Assembly: GCF_040812015.1 (NCBI RefSeq)
Contig: NZ_JBFNXJ010000015.1
Span: 1-64,000 of the forward strand
Length of the DNA stretch: 64,000 nt
Direction: 5' to 3'
DNA from: Chitinivorax sp. PXF-14
Lineage (GTDB): Bacteria; Pseudomonadota; Gammaproteobacteria; Burkholderiales; SCOH01
The position numbers and the translations under genes were made by a program. The notes below the pieces were generated by a model. It was given only the letters and a program-made list of their open reading frames with translations. It was not told the origin of the DNA and did no database searches. Positions 17,761-27,464 of this stretch are shown piece by piece; position 1 is the stretch's first letter, and every line of letters starts with the position of its first letter.

Positions 17761-18402
17761 CTACTTCAACCACCCCCGCTCCATCGCGTATTTCACCAGC
17801 CCTGCCGCGCTGTCGATGCCGAGCTTGCGGCGCAGGCTCAGGCGGTGGGTTTCGGCGGTGCGCACGCTGATGTCGAGCTGCTGTGCGATGGCCTTGTTCG
17901 ACAGGCCGTGCGCGAGCAGGATCAGCACTTCCTTTTCGCGCTCGGTCAGGTCGAAGCTCTGCGCCTGCGGCTTCACCAGTGCCTGGGCCGCGGCGGCGCT
18001 GTAATAGCTGCCGCCGGCGGCGACCGCGTCGATGGCGGCGATGATCTCGTGCGAGCCGGCGTCCTTGAGCACATAGCCCTTGGCGCCGGCGCGCATGGCG
18101 CTGGTCACGTATTCGCTGTTGTCGTACATGCTCAGGATCAGCACACGGATGGCCGGGAAGCGCTCGGACAGCAGCTCGGTGAGGCGGATGCCGTTCATGT
18201 CCTTCATGCCGATATCGACCAGCATCAGGTCCGGCGCCAGTTGCTCGGCCAGGGCCAGGGCTTCGGCGCCGCTGCCCGCCTCGCCCGCGACCTCGATCTG
18301 GGCGACGGCTTCGAGCCGTGCGCGCAGGCCGTCGCGCACCAGCGGGTGATCGTCGACGAGCATCAGGCGGATACGGCGTGGGGAGGCAGGGGTGGTGCTC
18401 AT
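17761..18402 (-). CDS. NarL/FixJ-family response regulator
   Basis: A 213-aa DNA-binding response regulator. The receiver domain has the acidic pair in LMLVDDHPLVRDG, the phosphoacceptor Asp in MLVDIGMKDMNG and the conserved Lys in GYVLKDA. The C-terminal LuxR-type helix-turn-helix is LTEREKEVLILLAHGLSNKA. Its ATG overlaps the stop of the upstream histidine kinase gene (TGATG), so the two are coupled; an in-frame GTG/ATG 15 nt earlier is less likely. It probably controls the divergent btsT operon and its own genes. Confidence 0.93.
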   Translation of the reverse strand: MSTTPASPRRIRLMLVDDHPLVRDGLRARLEAVAQIEVAGEAGSGAEALALAEQLAPDLMLVDIGMKDMNGIRLTELLSERFPAIRVLILSMYDNSEYVTSAMRAGAKGYVLKDAGSHEIIAAIDAVAAGGSYYSAAAAQALVKPQAQSFDLTEREKEVLILLAHGLSNKAIAQQLDISVRTAETHRLSLRRKLGIDSAAGLVKYAMERGWLK

Positions 18403-19754
18403 CAACGGCCTTTCCATGACAGGGGCAGGCTGACCACCAGCCGGGTACGGCCAGGGCGCGATTGCAGGGTGAAGCGGCCGGCCAGGTGCTCGACGCGCTC
18501 GCGAATATTGCGCAGGCCGATGCCGCCTGCGCGCTCGATGCTGGCGGGGTCGAAGCCGCGGCCGTCGTCGACGACGGACAGCCGCACGCAGCCGCCAGCC
18601 TGCGACAGCTTGACGCGCACCGACTGCGCCCCGGCGTGGCGCTCGATATTGGTGAAAGCTTCCTGCGCGATGCGGAACAGCGCCACGGCTTCGTCTGTCG
18701 GCACGTGCGCCCCGCCATCCTGATCGAGCGCGACGGCGATGCCGGTGCGCTGCTCGAATTCGTTGGCGAGCTGCGTCAGCGCGGCCGACAGGCCGAGGGT
18801 ATCGAGGATGGACGGGCGCAGGTCGTGTGAGATGCGGCGCACCTCGCCGATCGCGTCACCGAGGCCTGCAATGCCCTTGTCGAGCGCCTCGCAGGCGCCC
18901 TCACCGCCGCTCTGCAGCTTGTGCTGCGCCAGCTCGAACTGGAACTTGGTGGACACCAGCAGTTGCGAGATGCCGTCGTGCAGCTCGCGCGATACGCGGG
19001 CGCGCTCCTCTTCCTGCAGATTCACGATGCGCTGGGCCAGCGCCTTGAGCTTGCTGTCGGCCAGACGGTGCTCGCTGACGTTGAGCACCAGCCCGCCCGC
19101 AAATACCAGCAGCACCGCCACCAGCGCCACGCCGCCGAGCCCGAGCAGCGTCGCGCGCACGGTAGCCCGCGCGCGTTCGCGCACCTCGGCGGTGGCGCGC
19201 TCGACGTCGTCGAGATAGATGCCGGTGCCCACCATCCAGCCCCAGCGCGGCAGCAGCACCACGTAGCCGAGCTTCTCGGTCAGCTGGTGCGTCGAGGGCT
19301 TTTCCCAGCCGTAGCGCTGGTAGCCGTCGCCATCGCGGCTGGCGGCCGCGAGCAGCGCCTGGATCACGTGGCGGCCCTGCGGGTCGGTCAGGTTCCACAG
19401 ATTGCGCCCGACCAGCTGCGGCTGGCGCGGGTGGACGATATTGCGCCCGCTCATGTCGTAGACGAAGAAATAGCCATCGTCGCCATAGTTGATCGCGCGC
19501 AGGATGGCCTTGGCCTGCTCCTGCGCAGCCGGGTCGTCGCGCCGCGCGTCGTAGAGCGGCTGGATCGAGCTCAGCGCGAGCTCGACATAGTGCTTGAGCT
19601 CGGCCCGCTTGGCGGCCATGAAGCTTTCCTCGATCAGCTCCACCTGCCGCTCGGCGAGGCGCTCGGCGCGGTACTGCACCAGCGCGCCAATGGCAAACAT
19701 GGCGAGCAGCAGGGGCAGCACGGTAAGCGCGACGATCTTGTATTTGAGCTTCAT
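18402..19754 (-). CDS. Cache-domain sensor histidine kinase (HisKA_3 type)
   Basis: A 450-aa membrane kinase. An N-terminal membrane segment (about 8-28) and a second near 205-225 bracket a periplasmic single Cache domain (GDDGYFFVYDMSGRNIVHP and PRWGWMVGTGIYLDD are its signatures). Then come the dimerisation box RELHDGISQLLVSTKFQ with the phosphorylated His, and the ATP domain with VDDGRGFDP and GIGLRNIRERV. Cache domains of this type bind small carboxylates, which fits a divergent btsT/cstA transporter. It is of the NarX/DegS class and so not related to BtsS, which controls btsT in E. coli. Confidence 0.92.
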   Translation of the reverse strand: MKLKYKIVALTVLPLLLAMFAIGALVQYRAERLAERQVELIEESFMAAKRAELKHYVELALSSIQPLYDARRDDPAAQEQAKAILRAINYGDDGYFFVYDMSGRNIVHPRQPQLVGRNLWNLTDPQGRHVIQALLAAASRDGDGYQRYGWEKPSTHQLTEKLGYVVLLPRWGWMVGTGIYLDDVERATAEVRERARATVRATLLGLGGVALVAVLLVFAGGLVLNVSEHRLADSKLKALAQRIVNLQEEERARVSRELHDGISQLLVSTKFQFELAQHKLQSGGEGACEALDKGIAGLGDAIGEVRRISHDLRPSILDTLGLSAALTQLANEFEQRTGIAVALDQDGGAHVPTDEAVALFRIAQEAFTNIERHAGAQSVRVKLSQAGGCVRLSVVDDGRGFDPASIERAGGIGLRNIRERVEHLAGRFTLQSRPGRTRLVVSLPLSWKGR

Positions 19755-19771
19755 GGTATTTGCGGCGGCGC

Positions 19772-19789
19772 ACTACGCATTACTACGCA
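19772..19789. promoter_or_regulatory. Tandem ACTACGCA boxes between kinase and transporter
   Basis: Two ACTACGCA copies 10 bp apart (one helical turn) lie just upstream of the kinase start in the 258-bp divergent region; a looser copy, ACTGCGAA, follows near 19805. They are candidate binding sites for the adjacent response regulator. This is inference only. The rest of 19755-20012 has no gene. Confidence 0.4.
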
Positions 19790-20012
19790 GCGCAGTCCGG
19801 TAGTACTGCGAATGTTAACGAATGCCTAAAAGGAGAATAGTAGAGCCCAAGCTCGGCAAGCCGGGATTTACCCTGATGCCGGTACCGATTCAGCCGAGCG
19901 AAGGATGCCCGCAGCAGCCCCGCCCACGGGTGCGGATGCCGCAGGCAGCCAAGGAGCCTCACCATTCAGCGCCAGGCCCATGAGCCGTGGCGCACCGGTT
20001 CGGAGACACATC

Positions 20013-22073
20013 ATGCACCAACTTTCACGCCATGCGATCTTCGGCGTCATCGCGCTGATCGGCACGTTTGCGCTCGGCACGGTCGCCCTGCATCGCGGCG
20101 AATCGATCAATGCCTTGTGGATCGTCGTCGCGGCGGTATCGGTCTATCTGATCGCCTACCGCTATTACGGCCTGTTCATCGCCAGGCAGGTAATGAAGCT
20201 CGATCCGCAGCGCACCACGCCCGCCGTGCGCAACAACGACGGGCTCGATTTCGTGCCCACCAACAAATACGTGCTGTTCGGCCACCATTTCGCCGCCATC
20301 GCCGGCGCCGGTCCCCTGGTCGGCCCCGTGCTCGCGGCGCAGCTCGGCTACCTGCCGGGCATGCTGTGGATTCTCGCCGGCGTGGTATTCGCCGGCGCGG
20401 TGCAGGATTTCATGGTGCTGTTCATCTCCACGCGCCGCGACGGCCGCTCGCTGGGTGACCTGATCAAGTCCGAGATCGGCCATGTGCCCGGCGTGATCGC
20501 GTTGTTCGGCACCTTCATGATCATGGTGATCATCCTCGCCGTGCTCGCGCTGATTGTCGTCAAGGCCCTGGCGGAAAGCCCGTGGGGCGCCTTCACCGTG
20601 GCAGCGACGATCCCGATCGCGATCTTCATGGGCCTGTACACGCGCTATGTCCGCCCCGGCCACATCGGCGAGATCTCGGTCATCGGCTTCGTGCTGTTGA
20701 TGCTGTCGATCTGGGGTGGCGGCCAGGTGGCCGCGAGCCCGATCTGGGCACCGGTGTTCACCTTCACCGGCGTACAGCTGACCTGGATGCTGATCGGCTA
20801 CGGCTTCGTCGCCTCGGTGCTGCCGGTGTGGCTGTTGCTGGCGCCGCGCGACTACCTGTCGACCTTCCTCAAGATCGGCACCATCGTCGGCCTGGCCATC
20901 GGCATCCTGCTCGTCGCACCGCAACTGAAGATGCCCGCGCTGACCAAGTTCATCGACGGCACCGGCCCGGTGTGGGCGGGCAGCATGTTCCCCTTCCTGT
21001 TCATCACCATCGCCTGTGGCGCGGTTTCGGGCTTCCATGCGCTGATCGCCTCGGGCACCACGCCCAAGCTGCTCGAGAGCGAGTCGCACATGCCCTTCAT
21101 CGGCTACGGCGGCATGCTGATGGAGAGCTTCGTCGCCATCATGGCGCTGGTCGCCGCCGCGGTGATCGACCCGGGCGTCTACTTCGTGATGAACAGCCCG
21201 GCAGCGGTCATCGGCAAGACAGCAGCCAGCGCTGCCACGGCCGTATCGAACTTCGGCTTTCTGATCACCCCCGAAATGATCACGCAGACCGCGCAGGAGC
21301 TCGGCGAGAAGACCATCATCTCGCGTGCCGGCGGCGCCCCGACGCTGGCCGTGGGCATGGCGCAGATCCTGTCGAACGTGTTCGGCGGCAGCGGCATGAA
21401 GGCGTTCTGGTACCACTTCGCCATCCTGTTCGAGGCGCTGTTCATCCTCACCGCCGTCGATGCGGGCACCCGTGCCGGCCGCTTCATGCTGCAGGACCTG
21501 ATGGGCGCCTTCGCGCCGTCGATGAAGAAGACCGAATCGTGGGCCGCCAGCCTGACCGCCACCGGCCTGTGCGTCGCGGCCTGGGGCTACTTCCTGTACC
21601 AGGGCGTGGTCGACCCGCTGGGCGGCATCAACACGCTGTGGCCGCTGTTCGGCATCGCCAACCAGATGCTGGCCGGCATCGCCCTCGTGCTCGCCACCGT
21701 GGTGCTGTTCAAGCTCAAGCGCGAGCGCTATGCCTGGGTCACCGTGCTGCCGACGATCTGGCTGTTGATCTGCACGCTGAGCGCGGGCTGGCTCAAGGTG
21801 TTCTCGGACAACCCCAAGGTCGGCTTCCTGGCCCATGCCCACAAGTATGAAGCGGCACTCGCCAAGGACGAGGTGCTGGCGCCGGCCAAGAGCCTGGTGC
21901 AGATGCAGCAGGTGGTGTTCAACGACTATGTCGATGCGACGCTCGCCTTCGGCTTCATCCTGCTCGTGGTCAGCATCGTGCTGTTCGGCATCCAGGCCTG
22001 CATCAAGGCCTATCGCGAAGCGCACCCGACGGCGCAGGAAACGCCGTTCGTCGCCGCCGCCGCGCGGGCCTGA
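20013..22073 (+). CDS. btsT: Carbon starvation/pyruvate transporter CstA family
   Basis: A 686-aa inner-membrane protein with many hydrophobic segments of the CstA family, which includes the E. coli pyruvate importer BtsT and peptide-linked CstA. Diagnostic stretches are NKYVLFGHHFAAIAGAGPLV, then AGVVFAGAVQDFMVL and SGFHALIASGTTPK. The ATG at 20013 has GGAGA about 6 nt before it; the frame is open to 19905 without support. It is followed by yjiX and yjiA homologues, the same order as the E. coli btsT operon, so pyruvate is the likely substrate (inference). Confidence 0.9.
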   Translation: MHQLSRHAIFGVIALIGTFALGTVALHRGESINALWIVVAAVSVYLIAYRYYGLFIARQVMKLDPQRTTPAVRNNDGLDFVPTNKYVLFGHHFAAIAGAGPLVGPVLAAQLGYLPGMLWILAGVVFAGAVQDFMVLFISTRRDGRSLGDLIKSEIGHVPGVIALFGTFMIMVIILAVLALIVVKALAESPWGAFTVAATIPIAIFMGLYTRYVRPGHIGEISVIGFVLLMLSIWGGGQVAASPIWAPVFTFTGVQLTWMLIGYGFVASVLPVWLLLAPRDYLSTFLKIGTIVGLAIGILLVAPQLKMPALTKFIDGTGPVWAGSMFPFLFITIACGAVSGFHALIASGTTPKLLESESHMPFIGYGGMLMESFVAIMALVAAAVIDPGVYFVMNSPAAVIGKTAASAATAVSNFGFLITPEMITQTAQELGEKTIISRAGGAPTLAVGMAQILSNVFGGSGMKAFWYHFAILFEALFILTAVDAGTRAGRFMLQDLMGAFAPSMKKTESWAASLTATGLCVAAWGYFLYQGVVDPLGGINTLWPLFGIANQMLAGIALVLATVVLFKLKRERYAWVTVLPTIWLLICTLSAGWLKVFSDNPKVGFLAHAHKYEAALAKDEVLAPAKSLVQMQQVVFNDYVDATLAFGFILLVVSIVLFGIQACIKAYREAHPTAQETPFVAAAARA

Positions 22074-22076
22074 GCC

Positions 22077-22271
22077 GTGTTCGCCCAGCTCGAAAAACTC
22101 GGCAAGTATCTCGGGCAGGCCGCCAATCTGATGGTGGGCGTGCCCGACTACGAAGCCTATGTGAAGCACATGCGCGACACCCACCCGGAGCGCGAGCCGA
22201 TGAGCTACGAGGCCTTCTTCCGCGAACGGCAGGAGACACGCTACGGCGGCGGCGCAGGCAAGTGCTGCTGA
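22077..22271 (+). CDS. yjiX: YbdD/YjiX family small protein
   Basis: A 64-aa protein with a GTG start 3 nt after the transporter stop. The family pattern is clear: LGKYLGQAANLMVGVPDYE, then YVKHMRDTHPE and the C-terminal FFRERQETRYGGG ending in two cysteines. Members always follow cstA/btsT genes; their function is not established. The tight spacing indicates translational coupling. Confidence 0.9.
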   Translation: MFAQLEKLGKYLGQAANLMVGVPDYEAYVKHMRDTHPEREPMSYEAFFRERQETRYGGGAGKCC

Positions 22272-22356
22272 ACGGTGCGCCCAGGCATCGCGCTGGCGCC
22301 ACGAGACGAGGTTGTCCGTCGCGCGGGCCGCGCTGCGGGCACACCCTGTCGAGCCA

Positions 22357-22386
22357 AGGGCGGCGTTCCTCACGGGGCGCCGCCCT
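22357..22386. other. Stem-loop in the yjiX-yjiA gap
   Basis: AGGGCGGCG/CGCCGCCCT is a perfect 9-bp inverted repeat around 12 nt. No T-run follows, so it is not a standard terminator; it might lower expression of the gene downstream or protect the upstream mRNA end. The remaining bases of 22272-22498 hold nothing I recognise. Confidence 0.4.
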
Positions 22387-22498
22387 GTTACCTTGGCGCG
22401 GCGCCGCCGACTTGCGCTACGCTAACGCATCGGGCCACCGCGCCGACGGCCCGGCCATACACCCGGCCCACTCCACATAATCGACTACCATCGCCACC

Positions 22499-23515
<1,017 letters not shown>

Positions 23516-23552
23516 GCATCTTGCCCTCACCCCCGGCGCACCGCGCCAGGAT

Positions 23553-23801
23553 TCACGCCACCTTGCCGCACCCAGCCGGCTGGTAAACCCGCTCGGTCGA
23601 GGCCGGGTATTTCGCCAGTTTGGCCGCCGGGCGGATCGGCCGGCGCACCAGCTCGCCGCCGCAGTTCGGGCAGACGCCGGCCAGCACGCCCTCTACACAT
23701 GACACGCAAAACGTGCACTCGAACGAGCAGATGCGCGCCTCGCGCGAGTCGGGCGGCAGGTCCTTGTTACAGCATTCGCAGTTCGGTCGCAGTTGCAGCA
23801 T
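23553..23801 (-). CDS. DUF1272 zinc-ribbon protein
   Basis: An 82-aa protein with two CxxC pairs and extra cysteines: CECCNKDLP, ICSFECTFCVSC and VCPNCGGELVRRP. This matches the DUF1272 family of small zinc-ribbon proteins of unknown role. The last 25 residues are an added tail ending in AGCGKVA. It lies next to, and on the same strand as, the GlxA-type regulator but after its end, so it may be the last gene of that unit. Confidence 0.85.
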   Translation of the reverse strand: MLQLRPNCECCNKDLPPDSREARICSFECTFCVSCVEGVLAGVCPNCGGELVRRPIRPAAKLAKYPASTERVYQPAGCGKVA

Positions 23802-23830
23802 GGGGCTCTCTCCTGTTTTCTGGATTCATG

Positions 23831-24790
23831 TCACGCTCGGCCTTCGGCACGCATCGCGCCGGGGCTGTCGCCGTAGACCTTGCCCCAGACGCGGCGGAAG
23901 TCGCGCGCCGAGCCGAAGCCGGACAGCTCGGCGACGCGCTCGATCGGATGGTGCGTGTTCTCCAGCAGTTGCCGCGCGTGGGCCAGGCGGATCGCCTGCT
24001 GGTAATCGTTGACCGTGGTGCCGGTGTGCTCGCGGAACAGACGGGTCAGGCTGCGCGTGCTGACGTGGACCGCATCGGCCAGCGTGTCGAGCGACCAGTG
24101 TTGTTGCGGCGCCTGGGCGATCAAATCCTGCGCCTTGTGCACCGTGGGGTGCAGGTGGTTGCGGTGGGCAAGCCACGGCGACAGTTGCGGGTCCTGCCCA
24201 CTGCGGCGCAGGTAGACCACCATCTCGCGCGCGGTCTGCTGGGCGATAGCGGCGCCCGCTTCGCGCTCGATCAGGTAGAGCGCGAGGTCGATGCCGGCGG
24301 TGATGCCGGCGGCCGTGGCGATCGGGCCATCCTCGACGAACACGCGATCGTCCTCGACGCGGGCGGTCGGCGCCAGCTCGCGCAGCCGCTCGGTCACGCT
24401 GTGGTGCGTGGTGCAGCGGCGGCCCGCAAGCAGGCCGGCACGTGCGGCGAGCTGGCTGGCGGAACACACGCAGGCCAGGCGGTGGGTGTTGGTGAAGCTG
24501 CGTGCGAGCCAGTCCACCACCTGCTGTGCCTCGGGCCGCTGGTAATCGACGGCAGAGCGCGTGGTGCCGGTCAGCATCACCAGCGCACCGCTCGGCAAGG
24601 GCTCGGGCAGCGGGGCCAGGCCGTCGTGGCGCAGGCCGATCGAGCAGTGCAGGCTCGCCACCGGCGCCACCATGTGCAGCCGGAAGGCGGCGCCGAATTC
24701 GTTGGCGATGCGGAAGGCCTCGGCCGGCCCGGCGAAATCGAGCAGCGCGAAACGCGGCGTCAGCACGAAATAGATGTCGAGCGGCTTCAT
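23831..24790 (-). CDS. GlxA-family transcriptional regulator (DJ-1/PfpI + AraC)
   Basis: A 319-aa regulator. Residues 1-170 form a DJ-1/PfpI-like domain (LDIYFVLTPRFALLDFAGP, nucleophile-elbow region ACVCSASQLA) and the C-terminal 100 residues an AraC helix-turn-helix (LADAVHVSTRSLTRLFREH, then RVAELSGFGSARDFRRVWGK). The start at 24790 overlaps the stop of the EamA gene upstream, so they are coupled; an upstream extension to 24880 lies inside that gene. It probably controls the EamA exporter and the isochorismatase-like hydrolase of the same unit; the inducer is unknown. Confidence 0.9.
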   Translation of the reverse strand: MKPLDIYFVLTPRFALLDFAGPAEAFRIANEFGAAFRLHMVAPVASLHCSIGLRHDGLAPLPEPLPSGALVMLTGTTRSAVDYQRPEAQQVVDWLARSFTNTHRLACVCSASQLAARAGLLAGRRCTTHHSVTERLRELAPTARVEDDRVFVEDGPIATAAGITAGIDLALYLIEREAGAAIAQQTAREMVVYLRRSGQDPQLSPWLAHRNHLHPTVHKAQDLIAQAPQQHWSLDTLADAVHVSTRSLTRLFREHTGTTVNDYQQAIRLAHARQLLENTHHPIERVAELSGFGSARDFRRVWGKVYGDSPGAMRAEGRA

Positions 24791-25701
24791 CAGGCAACCC
24801 TCGCCCGCAGGCGCGCGATCAAGCGGCCGCCGAACACGTTGAGCACCAGCCCGCTCATCAGCAGCAGGCTGCCGGCCCATTGCTGCGCGAGCAGACGCTC
24901 ATCGAGCAGCAGCGCGGCGCACAACAGCCCCACCCACGGCACCAGCAGGCTGAACGGTGCGACCGAGTTGGCCGGATAGCGCTTGAGCAGCCAGGTCCAC
25001 AAGCCATAGCCGACGATGGTGGCGGCGTAGGCCAGGTAGAGCACGCAAAGCACAGAGGTAAGATCAAGGCGCTGCAGCGCCGGCAGCACGCGCGCCGGCC
25101 CTTCCACCACGAAGGACAGCGGTGCGAACACCGCCAGCGGCACGAGCGAGGCCCACACCACGAAGGCGAGCATGTCGACCGACGGCACGCGCTGCGTCAT
25201 GCGCCGCACCACCACATTGCTGAACGCCCAGCCGACGGCCGCCGCCAGCGTCATCAGAAAACCGGGCAAGGGCATGCTCTGCCCGTGCGCGCTGCCGATC
25301 AGCCACAGCCCGCCGATCGCCACCAGCAGCCCGGCGAGCTGGGTGGACTGCCAGCGCTCGCCGAGCATGCCGGCCGCGAACAGCAGCGTGAAGAAGGCCT
25401 GGATCTGCAGCACGACGGAAGCAAGCCCGGCCGGCATACCGACCTGGATCGCGCTGAACAGGAAACCGAACTGCACCACGGCCCAGCTCAGGCCATACAG
25501 CACGATGTCGCGGGCCGGCACCCTGGGGCGCTTGACGAAGAAAATCGCCGGGAACACCGTGGCCAGAAAGCGTAGCGCGCACAGCAGCAAGGGCGGCACG
25601 CCATGCAGCCCCCACTTGATGGCGACGAAGTTGAAGCCCCAGACGAGGATGACGACGAGCGCCAGGGCGATATCGCGTGGTGGCATGGTGCTTGCGTTCA
25701 T
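24790..25701 (-). CDS. EamA/DMT-family transporter
   Basis: A 303-aa inner-membrane protein with about ten hydrophobic segments in two EamA repeats: LALVVILVWGFNFVAIKWG at the start and SLLVPWVGLLCAALLLDE in the second. It is of the type annotated as O-acetylserine/cysteine or general metabolite exporter (EamA, YdeD). The neighbours, a GlxA-type regulator and an isochorismatase-like hydrolase, suggest a small detoxification or catabolic unit. The substrate is not determinable from sequence. Confidence 0.88.
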   Translation of the reverse strand: MNASTMPPRDIALALVVILVWGFNFVAIKWGLHGVPPLLLCALRFLATVFPAIFFVKRPRVPARDIVLYGLSWAVVQFGFLFSAIQVGMPAGLASVVLQIQAFFTLLFAAGMLGERWQSTQLAGLLVAIGGLWLIGSAHGQSMPLPGFLMTLAAAVGWAFSNVVVRRMTQRVPSVDMLAFVVWASLVPLAVFAPLSFVVEGPARVLPALQRLDLTSVLCVLYLAYAATIVGYGLWTWLLKRYPANSVAPFSLLVPWVGLLCAALLLDERLLAQQWAGSLLLMSGLVLNVFGGRLIARLRARVA

Positions 25702-25797
25702 GATGGCTATTCGGGCCTGTTGTGGTGGATGGATGCTGCGCGGCGCCCAGCGCCCAGCCCCAATGCGAGGGAAAGGCGCGGCGCCGCTCGGCCGGGG

Positions 25798-26379
25798 TCA
25801 GGCAGGCAGGCGCGCAGCCCCCGCCGGTTCGAGATCGGCCAGCGCCTGCGCGACCGTCTTGATCGCGGCGAAGCGGTCTGCCAGCACCAGCTCGGTCTTT
25901 TCCTTGATCTCCTGCGGACTGTACTCGCGCCCCGTGGCCGGGTGCACCATCGGGAAGGTGAGCGTCGCCTCGGTGACGTAATCGACCTCGTAACCAAGGT
26001 CAGACGCCACCCGCGTAGTGGTCTCGCAACATTGCTCGGTGCGGCTGCCGGACACGATCAGCTTGCCGATGCCATGCGCTTCGAGCCAGGCGCCGAGCCC
26101 GGTATCGGTGAAGGCGTTATGTACATGCTTCTCGAAGCTGACGGCCTGGTTCTGCGGCAGCCAGTCCATCGCACGCACCAGGCCCGATGCCCTGGAGAAC
26201 GGTCCGCTCTCGCCTTCGGAATGGAAGATGTGCACGATCGGGACATTTTGGGCCTCGGCGCCGGCGATGAGCGCCAGCAATGCATCGCGGAATGCCGGCA
26301 CGTCGTCCTCGCGCCAGTAGGGGCGGTGTTCGAACGATTGCTGCACATCGATGACCAGCAGGGCGGCTTTCTTGCTCAT
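25798..26379 (-). CDS. Isochorismatase-family cysteine hydrolase
   Basis: A 193-aa alpha/beta hydrolase. The catalytic triad appears as Asp in LLVIDVQQSF, Lys in FEKHVHNAF and Cys in SRTEQCCETTTR. The family includes nicotinamidase, isochorismatase and carbamoyl hydrolases; the substrate pocket cannot be read here. It lies upstream of the EamA and GlxA genes on the same strand with a 96-nt gap and may be read with them. Confidence 0.88.
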   Translation of the reverse strand: MSKKAALLVIDVQQSFEHRPYWREDDVPAFRDALLALIAGAEAQNVPIVHIFHSEGESGPFSRASGLVRAMDWLPQNQAVSFEKHVHNAFTDTGLGAWLEAHGIGKLIVSGSRTEQCCETTTRVASDLGYEVDYVTEATLTFPMVHPATGREYSPQEIKEKTELVLADRFAAIKTVAQALADLEPAGAARLPA

Positions 26380-26399
26380 GGCGTGTTCCTTTGCAGGTG

Positions 26400-26897
26400 A
26401 ATGGGTAGTGCCATGCTACGTCGGCCCCGCCGCTCGCAGCAGCCCGGATCAGGACATCAGCAGGACCGATTCGGCCAAACGGATGAGACTTATCCGGCAA
26501 GTGCCGATGGAAGGGAATTGTGCCGCACCACGACGGGGCGGAGACAGATACAGTTGCCGCCCGAATCAGGGGACACACCACGCCGCGACAGGCGAGGCCT
26601 GGCCCACGGGCTCAACGGCGGCAGTGCGCTATTGCAGGAAGCAGCAGGCACACCAGTCGATGGCGCGGCAGATCCAGAAGACGAGGCCGGCGAGACAGGG
26701 CAGGCACGGCACGCCGCACAAGAAGGCAAGCCACAGCCAGGGTTTGCGATGAGAAAAGGGGGCGATCCTGGCGACGGGCGGGAAGACGGCGCCTCGCCCG
26801 GCATCGCATCCGTGGCGTCTACGGCCTCCCCTTACCGGTATCACGCACCGCCCGCAACAGTCGATCGACCGTGGACTGTGCGGGCCGTGGCCCGGTT
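26400..26897. other. Region without a confident gene
   Basis: About 500 bp between the hydrolase and moaC. Several frames are open because of the high GC, but none has a good start or known family. The most plausible is a minus-strand frame ending at 26629 with a hydrophobic, cysteine-rich end (WLWLAFLCGVPCLPCLAG, then FWICRAIDW), which could be a tiny membrane protein with a non-ATG start; I do not call it as a gene. Confidence 0.35.
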
Positions 26898-27380
26898 TCA
26901 GGCCTTCCAGCTTCCCGACTTGCCGCCGTGCTTCTCCAGCAGCCTGATGCCGTCGATGCGCATGCCACGGTCGATAGCCTTGCACATATCATAGATGGTC
27001 AACAGGCCGATGCTGACGGCGGTCAGCGCCTCCATCTCGATGCCAGTGCGGCCGACGGTTTCCGCCGTGACGGTGCACTCGACCGCGCTGTCGGCGTCGA
27101 TGATGTGGAAATCCGCCGCCACGCGCGTCAGCGGGATCGGGTGGCACAGCGGGATCAGCTCGCCGGTGCGCTTGCTCGACATGATCGCCGCGATGCGCGC
27201 GATGCCGATCACGTCACCCTTCTTGTGGTCGCCGGCCTTGATGCGGGCCAGCGTTTCGGGCTGCATGGTGATGCGCCCGGTGGCAACGGCGATGCGGTGG
27301 GTTTCCGGCTTGCCGCCGACATCGACCATGTGTGCCTGGCCGCTGTCATCGAAATGGGTGAGCTGATCGTTGTTCTGCAT
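26898..27380 (-). CDS. moaC: Cyclic pyranopterin monophosphate synthase
   Basis: Converts cyclic 3',8-dihydro-GTP to cPMP in molybdenum cofactor synthesis. The 160-aa protein has the expected [17 protein letters not shown] start, [18 protein letters not shown] with active-site lysines, IPLCHPIPL and [18 protein letters not shown]. It is a lone moa gene here and is transcribed divergently from bepA. Absence of moaA nearby is not unusual. Confidence 0.95.
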   Translation of the reverse strand: MQNNDQLTHFDDSGQAHMVDVGGKPETHRIAVATGRITMQPETLARIKAGDHKKGDVIGIARIAAIMSSKRTGELIPLCHPIPLTRVAADFHIIDADSAVECTVTAETVGRTGIEMEALTAVSIGLLTIYDMCKAIDRGMRIDGIRLLEKHGGKSGSWKA

Positions 27381-27464
27381 AAAGATTTTCCGTTGCCAAC
27401 AGCTTGCAATACTTTCTTACAGGCGTGTCAGGAACTGCCGCGCCAAAGTGACTATCATAGCACC

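Noticed and set aside
20025-22373. A 782-codon open frame on the minus strand
   Set aside because: It is the antisense shadow of btsT and yjiX; composition is His/Glu/Arg/Asp-rich with no domain.
22357-22386. Intrinsic terminator between yjiX and yjiA
   Set aside because: The stem is strong, but no T-run follows on either strand; listed only as a stem-loop.
26520-27464. Long N-terminal extension of bepA
   Set aside because: It lies antisense to moaC and lacks a signal peptide; the ATG at 27465 gives a normal signal peptide.
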